40,034 bases of DNA from a virus. Shown here in pieces: positions 23,202-29,152 of this stretch. Position numbers and translations under genes: made by a program. The stretch spans positions 1-40,034 of IMG/VR virus record IMGVR_UViG_3300044994_000437. One strand, given 5' to 3'. Numbering within the stretch: position 1 is the first letter of the stretch; each line of letters opens with the position of its first letter. The notes below the pieces were generated by a model. The model searched no databases, was not told the DNA's origin, and was given only the letters and a program-made list of their open reading frames with translations.

Positions 23202-23361
23202 AATATTTAATGCCCCTATAAAGGGGCTGCCCTAACTCATCCCACAACTGATCCCACAACTGCCTCCCCAACTGTCCCCAAAGCTGTCCACCCAACCGAT
23301 ACCACAGCTGATTTGTCAACTGATTCCTCAAATATCCATTAATCTGCTTACGCTTCTTCAT
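23188..23361 (-). CDS. Tetrad-repeat (xQLx) protein, array copy 1, 57 aa
   Basis: The first array member after the membrane-protein gene, whose last 14 nt it overlaps. It starts MKKRKQINGYLRNQL, has about eight tetrads, and ends LYRGIKYYEET. No independent ribosome site is clear. Reinitiation after the upstream stop is the likely route. Confidence 0.65.
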   Translation of the reverse strand: MKKRKQINGYLRNQLTNQLWYRLGGQLWGQLGRQLWDQLWDELGQPLYRGIKYYEET

Positions 23362-23578
23362 AAGACTTTCTGGTATTTAGATCTCTGGTCATTTCCTCGT
23401 ACTGCCTGGAATTGTATCTTTTAAATAGCTTATAGGTCATATATCTATTAATAAGCGAAGATGCGCCTCCGTCAGTCTTTTTATTTGCAAAGTACAAGTA
23501 AAAGATATTAATAAGGGCCCAGATCAAGATAACTATTCCAATAAATGCCAGTGGCTTGTCTATAATGAATTGAATCAT
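23348..23578 (-). CDS. Single-pass membrane protein heading the tetrad-repeat operon, 76 aa
   Basis: The start at 23578 is set by GGAGG 4-5 nt upstream. It removes 16 residues from the longer possible frame. The product begins MIQFIIDKPLAFIG and has one strong hydrophobic segment (residues ~9-31, ending FYLYFANKK), so a basic, Tyr- and Arg-rich C-terminal region of about 45 residues (INRYMTYKLFKRYNSRQYEEM) probably faces the cytoplasm. Its end, RKSYEEA, is the same junction used inside the array, which ties it to the repeat genes as the first gene of one operon. A weak promoter TTGCTT-N16-TAATAA may lie at 23599-23626. The function is unknown. A membrane-anchored partner of the repeat proteins is an inference. 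Confidence 0.7.
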   Translation of the reverse strand: MIQFIIDKPLAFIGIVILIWALINIFYLYFANKKTDGGASSLINRYMTYKLFKRYNSRQYEEMTRDLNTRKSYEEA

Positions 23579-23662
23579 AATACCTCCGTATAAACACATT
23601 ATTATGCAGTTTTTCGCCAAAAGCAATAAATAGAATCAAAATAATACGCAAAAGAATAAACC

Positions 23663-23691
23663 TTGACCACTAGTTTTTTTATTGGTATTAT
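23663..23691 (+). promoter_or_regulatory. Sigma70-type promoter for the 23749-25399 small-gene operon
   Basis: TTGACC (23663-23668), a 17-nt spacer, and TATTAT (23686-23691) give a near-consensus host promoter. The predicted start near 23698 puts a hairpin at the very 5' end of the mRNA. Confidence 0.72.
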
Positions 23692-23705
23692 GATAGAACC
23701 AAAAA

Positions 23706-23725
23706 CCCCATGCCTTTAGGCGGGG
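23706..23725 (+). promoter_or_regulatory. 5'-leader hairpin
   Basis: CCCC-AT-GCC, loop TTTA, GGC-GGGG forms a GC-rich stem with a 2-nt bulge, within 10 nt of the predicted transcript start and 14 nt before the GAAGGAG ribosome site region. It probably protects the mRNA 5' end. IS200/IS605 ends also carry CCTTTAGG-type hairpins, but no transposase is present here. Confidence 0.5.
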
Positions 23726-23748
23726 TAGTATGTCAGAAGGAGCTATAA

Positions 23749-24033
23749 ATGAAATACGTAGTATTTGCAATCGTCACTTTTTTTAGTGCCATGACATATA
23801 TTCTTAACAAAAAAGAACCAGCCATTCAGAATGATCGATTCTCGTTATTTAATAATATGACCGTAGCCGTAGCTATTTCCGGCTCGGCAGCAAAAGCGGC
23901 CTGTGCAGAAACTATATTGGATGCACACAAAAGAAATTATATTTCTATCAATGCGTCGGAATCGGATCTAACCGCTTTTTGCCACGAGATTGGCCTTAAA
24001 GTGGAAAGTAAGATTAAGGGGATGACGAAATGA
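23749..24033 (+). CDS. Small protein with N-terminal membrane anchor, 94 aa
   Basis: I do not recognise this protein. Residues 2-18 (KYVVFAIVTFFSAMTYI) form a signal anchor or signal peptide, followed by a soluble helical part (SGSAAKAACAETILDAHKR). A cleavage site is not obvious, and two Cys residues (52, 78) in the exported part could pair. It has a very good AGAAGGAG site and is the first gene of the small-gene operon. The next gene overlaps its stop by 4 nt. Confidence 0.65.
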   Translation: MKYVVFAIVTFFSAMTYILNKKEPAIQNDRFSLFNNMTVAVAISGSAAKAACAETILDAHKRNYISINASESDLTAFCHEIGLKVESKIKGMTK

Positions 24034-24257
24034 AAATCCCCTTAGAGTTTAATGGAACCGCCAATATAGTTATGCTCATAAACTCATCAGAGACTATTGA
24101 GCCAAAGCTTAAAGAAGCAATACTTTCTCAAGCGTCCCATCTTGAGAGATATATGATTGCTGCCGTTCAGGCGGCTGCAAAAAATCATCAAATTCCAAAA
24201 TGGCATGAGATTATTGAGGACCAAAATGGCCAAAAATATCCAGGACGCTTAATATGA
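24030..24257 (+). CDS. Hypothetical protein, 75 aa
   Basis: I do not recognise this protein. It has a strand-rich start (MKIPLEFNGTANIVMLI) and a helical middle (PKLKEAILSQASHLERYMIAAVQAAAKNH). The ATG overlaps the previous stop (ATGA), with AAGGGG upstream. It is part of a chain of small overlapping genes. Confidence 0.6.
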   Translation: MKIPLEFNGTANIVMLINSSETIEPKLKEAILSQASHLERYMIAAVQAAAKNHQIPKWHEIIEDQNGQKYPGRLI

Positions 24258-24484
24258 AGGTCTATTACTATAATGACGAAAAGCACGGTGTCGCACTGGC
24301 AGTTAATGACCTGCACTATACAAGACTTGTTCCTCCGCAAGCAGGCATTTTGGTTGATATAGATATTTCAGAATCACAGTCGCTTTACATAAAGAAATGG
24401 GATAAGATGGTTCTTATATCAACTATCAATTTAGAAAGATTACCGGAGACTGAAGTATGGCGCCAGGATGGGAAGAGCGAGTAG
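24254..24484 (+). CDS. Hypothetical protein, 76 aa
   Basis: I do not recognise this protein. It is beta-rich (MKVYYYNDEKHGVALAV, GILVDIDISESQSLYI) and soluble. It starts on an ATGA overlap with the previous gene and ends 28 nt inside the next one, as expected for a tightly coupled phage operon. Confidence 0.6.
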   Translation: MKVYYYNDEKHGVALAVNDLHYTRLVPPQAGILVDIDISESQSLYIKKWDKMVLISTINLERLPETEVWRQDGKSE

Positions 24485-24750
24485 AAATTGTTGTTAAAGA
24501 CGATGTCGTTCAATTCGTAAGCTGGACAGAAGACGATGGCAGAATTATTGATTATTTCATGACATTTTCTGGATATTGGATTTGGGAAGAAAGATATACC
24601 AGAAATAGGGGGCTGATACAGGAGGAAGATGCTGTGCAGCTTCCGGCTGTATGGCTCTTAAAAAATAAAATGTCAGAAAATGAGTCTATGTCTATAAAAT
24701 TATGGGCAACGCAGTGGGACGACCCCACCGAAAGGATTGCGCTAGAATGA
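24457..24750 (+). CDS. Hypothetical protein, 97 aa
   Basis: I do not recognise this protein. It is acidic and rich in Trp (eight residues, for example GYWIWEERY and KLWATQWDD), unusual for its size. The ATG at 24457 overlaps the upstream gene by 28 nt, with CCGGAGAC about 10 nt before it. The last bases overlap the next start. Confidence 0.55.
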   Translation: MAPGWEERVEIVVKDDVVQFVSWTEDDGRIIDYFMTFSGYWIWEERYTRNRGLIQEEDAVQLPAVWLLKNKMSENESMSIKLWATQWDDPTERIALE

Positions 24751-25067
24751 AGAATATAAATGATTACTTAATGTTCAAAGAATTCAATAAGTATGATGTA
24801 GCTTCAGAAAATGAGAAGGGATTTCTCTGGATTAGAGAGCGCAATGATATTAAAATCCAAGTCTTCACTTCGAGCGAGAAGTTAAGCCCCGATTCCAGCT
24901 TTTTAGTAGAAATATCTATTAACAAGACGGTACCCACTACCAGTATTTTTGAAGAAGGGCGAAGACTTTCCGGTAATTTTGTAGCTGGGCCGTTTAAAGC
25001 CGAGGCTCTAATCAATAGCGGAATCCTAGATAATCTTGAGAGTGCCGCAATGAAATTGGGTCAATAA
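24747..25067 (+). CDS. Hypothetical protein, 106 aa
   Basis: I do not recognise this protein. The start is the ATG that overlaps the upstream stop (ATGA). A longer frame from 24702 adds 15 residues that merely shadow the previous gene. The product is mixed alpha/beta (FLWIRERNDIKIQVF, SSFLVEISINKTV) with a helical end. Confidence 0.58.
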   Translation: MKNINDYLMFKEFNKYDVASENEKGFLWIRERNDIKIQVFTSSEKLSPDSSFLVEISINKTVPTTSIFEEGRRLSGNFVAGPFKAEALINSGILDNLESAAMKLGQ

Positions 25068-25141
25068 TGGGGATATTTCAATTCATTATAGCTATATTGC
25101 TACTTATTATGATGGTTTTCAGCTATGATGTCTTATTTTGA
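25067..25141 (+). CDS. 24-aa hydrophobic micropeptide
   Basis: The ATG shares a base with the previous stop (TAATG). The product, MGIFQFIIAILL then LIMMVFSYDVLF, is almost entirely one membrane helix. It has no ribosome site of its own, so it would depend on reinitiation. The next micro-gene starts inside it. It could be a membrane-acting phage peptide, or chance. Confidence 0.4.
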   Translation: MGIFQFIIAILLLIMMVFSYDVLF

Positions 25142-25199
25142 TCCAGACGGTCAATTTCTATGGATTTATTTGGGTGCCTTTGCTATATTTATTGCATAG
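25128..25199 (+). CDS. 23-aa hydrophobic micropeptide
   Basis: It starts 14 nt before the previous micro-gene's stop and encodes MSYFDPDGQF then LWIYLGAFAIFIA, with a hydrophobic C-terminal half. It precedes the GGGGG-type site of the 25214 gene. It is real only if the coupled pair is translated. Confidence 0.35.
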   Translation: MSYFDPDGQFLWIYLGAFAIFIA

Positions 25200-25213
25200 G
25201 GGGCACTTCCAAT

Positions 25214-25399
25214 ATGCCAAAAGTAGTAATAAAAGAGGATACCCAAACAGACCAATCCACTGACTTCAATGAGACCGAAATCCTTGACCTAATGGCAGAA
25301 GAGTCCGCCCAGGCCATGGAATCTGAACTATCCGAACTATTTAAGTATATTGAAAATGAGATAAATATGGCATTTCAGGATGCCAATAAAAATCAATAA
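25214..25399 (+). CDS. Small acidic protein, 61 aa
   Basis: I do not recognise this protein. It is very acidic and helical (DFNETEILDLMAEESAQAMESELSEL in two parts) with no membrane segment. The ATG at 25214 is preferred because AGGGGG lies about 10 nt upstream. The longer frame from 25160 adds 18 residues that lie over the micropeptide. It is the last gene before a late-promoter-like element. Confidence 0.55.
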   Translation: MPKVVIKEDTQTDQSTDFNETEILDLMAEESAQAMESELSELFKYIENEINMAFQDANKNQ

Positions 25400-25433
25400 A
25401 ATCCAATATTTAAGCCCAAAACTTAATATTTAA
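25390..25433 (+). promoter_or_regulatory. Putative phage late promoter, copy 3
   Basis: AATAAAATCCAATA, then TTTAAGCCCAAAACTTAAT (core 25420-25425) is the closest match to the copy at 39154-39190 (AATAAAATCAAATA, then GTTAAGTCTAAAACTTAAT). It lies in the 69-nt gap before the 25469 gene. Confidence 0.65.
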
Positions 25434-25468
25434 AAGTAATTCTGACTACTTAAACGGGATACTTTTAA

Positions 25469-25768
25469 ATGTCTGACGATACTAAAAAGCTGGAGCAGCT
25501 TGAGGCCCGATTCCTTGAATTCAGGATCGGAAAGCTTGAAGAGCAGCAGCGCCGATACGATAGCCTTAATGAAAAGGTAGCCGATGCCCTGACCCGGCTT
25601 ACTGGACGGGTTGTTCAGCTAGAGGCAAATGAAGAAAATTACGCCGCCCAGCTTAAACAGCTCAATGAAAGCAATAAAGTTCAAAACAAGCTCCTTGTGG
25701 CAATCGTAACGGCCAGTGCCGGTACTCTCATTACGCTAATTCTAAAGGCGCTAACCATTACTGCATAG
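25469..25768 (+). CDS. XhlA-like coiled-coil protein with C-terminal membrane anchor
   Basis: The 99-residue protein has a long heptad-like coiled coil (residues ~5-75, KLEQLEARFLEFRIGKLEEQ) and one C-terminal transmembrane helix (LLVAIVTASAGTLITLIL). This is the layout of XhlA-type phage proteins that act with holins at the host membrane, and of some phage membrane spanners. No endolysin is adjacent, so a lysis role is inferred only from shape. It is the first gene after late-promoter copy 3. Confidence 0.6.
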   Translation: MSDDTKKLEQLEARFLEFRIGKLEEQQRRYDSLNEKVADALTRLTGRVVQLEANEENYAAQLKQLNESNKVQNKLLVAIVTASAGTLITLILKALTITA

Positions 25769-25777
25769 GCGGAATTC

Positions 25778-26191
25778 ATGAAATTAGGATTAAGAATCAT
25801 AGATAGCGCGTCTACGATTAATAATTTAAAGTATCTTAATCAACTATCGATTGAGACGGGTGAGACTGCAACGGTTAGGTTCCAGCTAGTTGATCTGGAT
25901 ACTGTTAGGCAGCAGAATCTTCTTGGCGACCGATATATGCCAGCTTCTGGGGCTACTTTGGAAGCCGTTATCCAATCCGTTGACTCTGCGGGTACAGTGA
26001 CTAAATCCGCCACACAGCCATTCTCACTAGATCCATCAATCTGGGAGTTTTCGCTTACTGCACTAGAAACGCAATCTCTTGGCGGAACAAATCTTAGGAT
26101 TACACTAACCGAAGGCTCAAACATCAAAAAAGGCCTTGGACAACAAGTTATACTAGTTTCTAATTCCGATAATTCTCGATACCAGTGCTAA
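25778..26191 (+). CDS. Putative virion protein, 137 aa, beta-rich
   Basis: I do not recognise the family with certainty. The sequence is strand-rich and low in charge, with segments such as SIETGETATVRFQLVDLD and TNLRITLTEGSNI, like the small beta-sandwich structural proteins of phage tails or necks. It lies between the XhlA-like gene and a probable connector gene, which supports a virion role. Confidence 0.6.
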   Translation: MKLGLRIIDSASTINNLKYLNQLSIETGETATVRFQLVDLDTVRQQNLLGDRYMPASGATLEAVIQSVDSAGTVTKSATQPFSLDPSIWEFSLTALETQSLGGTNLRITLTEGSNIKKGLGQQVILVSNSDNSRYQC

Positions 26192-26200
26192 GGAGCCTAA

Positions 26201-27082
26201 ATGGCTGACTATTCTAAAAGCAAGAAAAGAATTGCCAGTGCTTGGCCATCCAGGGCTACCGATGGCGGAGCCGGCGGCTATTCGCGAGCAGAGAGCTTCC
26301 TTTCGCCAGAGAGGCTCAAGGCAGAATTTCTTTTTGGAATTCCACTTAAGTCGCCATTGACAGGTGAAGTAATGTCGGATGACACTCTTAAATCGATCAT
26401 CCGAAAAGCAGCTGGCGAAGTAGAGCTTCGGTGTAAAGTTGATATTTTTCAAACGCAGAGAGCAGTAAGGCTTGAGTTTGATAGAACTAAGTGGTCCCAA
26501 GGCTTTGGCCAATTAGACTTAGGATACCCCAATATTTATTCTATTGAAGAAGTATCCATTAGAACGGTAGAGAGCGAATCTACTGAGAACTCATCCCCTG
26601 CAGCTGGCGAAGAAGACGGTAAACTTATTTACAGAATGCCCCTTGCATGGCTTGATATTGACAGCATGGGCCATAAAGGCGTAATACATACGATTCCTCT
26701 GCAAACATCTTATACAGGAGTTGGGCAGGTTGGTTCTTATAATGGAGCAGCAGCAGCACTTCTAACTGTATTTCAGCAATTAAGATTTATGCCAGCCTTC
26801 TGGTATGTAAAGTTCACCACTGGATTTGACGATAATGCCGTACCTGGGCCTATTAATAACTTGATTGGATATCGAGCCGCTCTCATGATATTGAGCATGC
26901 TGGGGCCGACTAATAAATATAACTCTAAAAGCATCGGAATTGATGGGGCCTCTCAGTCTTTGGGTGGACCGGGAAACCAGCAGTTCGCACTGAGGGCACA
27001 GGATCTAGAGAAGCAAATCGCAGAGCTGGAGCAAAGTATCAAATCTTACTTCGGTAGCAAAATTTTCATGTCACATATTTAA
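26201..27082 (+). CDS. Putative head-tail connector / neck protein, 293 aa
   Basis: The protein has the build of phage head-tail adaptor proteins. A helical core (SDDTLKSIIRKAAGEVELRCKVDIF in two parts) is followed by a strand-rich middle with LEFDRTKW and YPNIYSIEEV, a WYVKFTTGFDD segment, and a C-terminal helix (DLEKQIAELEQSIKSYF). It has a perfect AAGGAG site. The role rests on this pattern and on its place after the head genes and before the ejection-protein-like genes. Confidence 0.6.
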   Translation: MADYSKSKKRIASAWPSRATDGGAGGYSRAESFLSPERLKAEFLFGIPLKSPLTGEVMSDDTLKSIIRKAAGEVELRCKVDIFQTQRAVRLEFDRTKWSQGFGQLDLGYPNIYSIEEVSIRTVESESTENSSPAAGEEDGKLIYRMPLAWLDIDSMGHKGVIHTIPLQTSYTGVGQVGSYNGAAAALLTVFQQLRFMPAFWYVKFTTGFDDNAVPGPINNLIGYRAALMILSMLGPTNKYNSKSIGIDGASQSLGGPGNQQFALRAQDLEKQIAELEQSIKSYFGSKIFMSHI

Positions 27083-27092
27083 GAGACAGGCC

Positions 27093-28544
27093 ATGGCGAA
27101 CGTGCGGGATCTTATTCTTAAAATTAAGAAACTACAAGAGTTGGCCGCACAAGAAGTCAACAGGCCTGAGCCTATAAAAAAAAATTATACGACAAAAGTC
27201 ATAATTTCGCTTTACGAAGAAGAGCCATTAGAAAAAGCGGGAGAATTCCCAACTGGGGCCCAGCAAACTCATCCCACCAAAGGGTATGAGTCTGTCCGCT
27301 GGAACAATCAGTGGGTATGGCAACATGGACCAGAAATTGCAAGCAATCACGATAAGTATATTAATGATCCCAAATTGATACAATCCGTGCTGAATAAAAT
27401 GCCTACTCCGCAGCATAAAAAAGCTATGGAAGCAGTAATTCAAAGAATACAAAAAGACCCCAATAGGCACGTTATACCGACCCATGACCGCGAAAAGAAC
27501 CGTCACGTTTTGAGAGCCAGACACCTAAAAAGCTTGCTTTTAAACGATGATAACTTTAATATAGATACAAGCAAGCCCAATCAACTGAAGATTACGGCTA
27601 AGCAGCGGCACGGACTTGCTACAGGACCAACAGACTTCATTTTTAATATAAAGGAGTCACCAAATGTCCAAAAAAGTATCAGAGATGACCAAGGAAGAGA
27701 TCCGATCCGTAGTAGAGGCTTACGGCCAGGACTTGAATATGATTTGGAGCGAGGAAGAGATCGAAGCGGCAATGGCAATCCTGCAGGACAAAGTGGCTAT
27801 CCAGGGCGAGGAAACGCAGAGCTAAATCTTGTCCAACATTTACTAGAAGATAGTCGTCCACATTGGTCTAAAGCCTATCACGATCACAAACATCTAGTTA
27901 CGCCATACGTTAAAGAAGATCAATCTAAATATTTGAAAAATAAGCCAATTAGCGATATAATGGTTAGGCATAGCGGCAGTCATGGGCACGAATCCTTAAA
28001 TAATAGGAATTCTCCGGAGGGGCAATTGGTCATTAAAATGCTTGAGGAAGGACTGCTTAGGTATCACCCTAAAGCTGGATTCTTGCTTAATAATTTTAGG
28101 CCGGCCACAGAACAGCTCCAGAGAAGCGAATCCGCTCCAGTAAATTTAATACATTTCTCAAGAGTTAAGGGCCTCAAACAGATTGACCCCAATTACATGG
28201 GAACAGGCGCTCCGTCCCAAGAAACGAGGCACGGAGTTCCAGAAGTACGCAGAAGCTATTTCTATAGGGCCGATTCTGAGCCAGAGCATTTGGTAACTCA
28301 AGGTGCAGTAAGCAAATATCATGTAACTTTGCCTGAAACGCATAAGCTCTATGATCTTGCAAATGACCATGAGGGACACATTAAGGCGGCTGTTGACGCA
28401 AATAATGGGGCTTACAATTCAGACATGGTTTTAGGCAAAATAAGAGACGCAGGCTATCACGGGTTTTACAACTCTAAAAGTACACTTCCTAATGTGGTCG
28501 CATTGTTCCATAGCATTCCAGTACACAGAGAGGAAATGCCATGA
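27093..28544 (+). CDS. Polyvalent-type phage protein with C-terminal ADP-ribosyltransferase-like domain
   Basis: The 483-residue protein has an N-terminal linker-rich part (PLEKAGEFPTGAQQTHPTKG, then WNNQWVWQH). Its C-terminal domain (residues ~345-480), with LIHFSRVKGLKQIDP, GTGAPSQE, YFYRADSEPEHLV, KLYDLANDHEG and RDAGYHGFYN, resembles the ART-like domains of large polyvalent phage proteins. Residues ~190-245 are odd: low-complexity RGRDRSGNGNPAGQSG, exactly where a 53-residue gene with a strong ribosome site lies in another frame (27664-27825). This part may be a read-through of an inserted small gene. The next gene overlaps by 4 nt. It is probably a virion or ejected protein. Confidence 0.6.
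   Translation: MANVRDLILKIKKLQELAAQEVNRPEPIKKNYTTKVIISLYEEEPLEKAGEFPTGAQQTHPTKGYESVRWNNQWVWQHGPEIASNHDKYINDPKLIQSVLNKMPTPQHKKAMEAVIQRIQKDPNRHVIPTHDREKNRHVLRARHLKSLLLNDDNFNIDTSKPNQLKITAKQRHGLATGPTDFIFNIKESPNVQKSIRDDQGRDPIRSRGLRPGLEYDLERGRDRSGNGNPAGQSGYPGRGNAELNLVQHLLEDSRPHWSKAYHDHKHLVTPYVKEDQSKYLKNKPISDIMVRHSGSHGHESLNNRNSPEGQLVIKMLEEGLLRYHPKAGFLLNNFRPATEQLQRSESAPVNLIHFSRVKGLKQIDPNYMGTGAPSQETRHGVPEVRRSYFYRADSEPEHLVTQGAVSKYHVTLPETHKLYDLANDHEGHIKAAVDANNGAYNSDMVLGKIRDAGYHGFYNSKSTLPNVVALFHSIPVHREEMP
27664..27825 (+). CDS. Nested 53-aa gene inside the 27093 frame
   Basis: In the +1 frame relative to the host gene, an ATG with a perfect AAAGGAG site (27650-27656, 7 nt upstream) opens a 53-residue frame. 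It starts MSKKVSEMTKEEIRSVVEAY, continues GQDLNMIWSEEEIEAAMAIL and ends TQS. The product reads as a normal acidic helical protein, while the host frame over the same bases is low-complexity and Arg/Gly-rich. This favours the small gene being the functional frame here. The function is unknown. Confidence 0.6.
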   Translation: MSKKVSEMTKEEIRSVVEAYGQDLNMIWSEEEIEAAMAILQDKVAIQGEETQS

Positions 28545-29152
28545 AGCATGTATTGCCTGGACATTATTTTATTTTCTCTGTAGAAAATCCGAAGCATCAG
28601 GTGACCGCTTCCGGCGTACCCAGCACTGAAGAGGCCGTAAAGTTTCTAAGGCAATCAGGAGAGGATGCACTAGATTTGCATGGTCATTATGATGGGAAGC
28701 ACGAGCGCTCTATTCTTGTCAGGCACCCAAAGAATGTAAAAGGACTGACTGAAATGGCTAGACAACTAGGGCAGGAGTCAGTCATACATTCAATGGACAA
28801 TAAACACGAACTTAAATATTTGAATGGACCTCAAGCTGGTACTTCTGTGCATGGAAGTGGAGTGCAGTTTTATAAAGAAAAACCAGATGGAGACCACTCT
28901 GTCATGCACACGGACGAAGGTCCAGTTCACTTTAAGTTAAACTTTAATTTTGGAGATCAATCTAATAAACTTAAAAAGAGCGAGTGGGATAAAGAACTAG
29001 GAATCGTCTCTGATGAAATTAGGCGACTTCAGGAAGCGCACAGACACAATAGATCAATAGCCATACAAGAGGCTAAAGATCATGCCCAAAAAATTGGGCA
29101 CCACGATCACATGTTTTTATATCATTTAGGTAGAGCTTTTGGTAAAGAATAA
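28541..29152 (+). CDS. DUF3293-like domain protein, 203 aa
   Basis: Residues 1-95, with PGHYFIFSVENPKHQVTAS, AVKFLRQSG, HYDGKHERSILV and MARQLGQESVIHSM, follow the pattern of DUF3293-like domains (GxxxIxSAENP, GxYxGxxExSxLV, GQExVI). Such domains occur in polyvalent phage and mobile-element proteins. The exact reaction is not known to me. The tail is helical and His-rich (EAHRHNRSIAIQEAKDHAQK). It starts on an ATGA overlap with the 27093 gene and its stop shares a base with the next start (TAATG), so the polyvalent genes are one coupled operon. Confidence 0.6.
   Translation: MKHVLPGHYFIFSVENPKHQVTASGVPSTEEAVKFLRQSGEDALDLHGHYDGKHERSILVRHPKNVKGLTEMARQLGQESVIHSMDNKHELKYLNGPQAGTSVHGSGVQFYKEKPDGDHSVMHTDEGPVHFKLNFNFGDQSNKLKKSEWDKELGIVSDEIRRLQEAHRHNRSIAIQEAKDHAQKIGHHDHMFLYHLGRAFGKE

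Larger units (their letters stand above)
22307..23361 (-). repeat. Array of 12-bp repeats forming six tandem overlapping genes
   Basis: On the forward strand the unit is close to CAACTGATCCCN, repeated with a 12-bp period and interrupted about every 100-260 bp by a junction (TTACGTTTCTTCATAATACTT type). On the reverse strand the unit reads NGG GAT CAG TTG, giving the tetrapeptide [G/W/R]-D-Q-L. The junctions encode the end of one gene and the start of the next. About 23 GATC sites occur, many 12 bp apart. A 109-bp block is present twice (22418-22526 and 22626-22734) with one mismatch. Confidence 0.9.

Noticed and set aside
22307-23361. The repeat array as a CRISPR array or as a diversity-generating retroelement target
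   Set aside because: There are no regular spacers, repeats are 12 bp and in frame, no cas genes or reverse transcriptase are present, and variation is not limited to adenines.
23706-23725. An IS200/IS605-type element end
   Set aside because: The hairpin resembles such ends, but there is no TnpA or TnpB gene and no second end nearby. Its place at the predicted transcript start explains it better.
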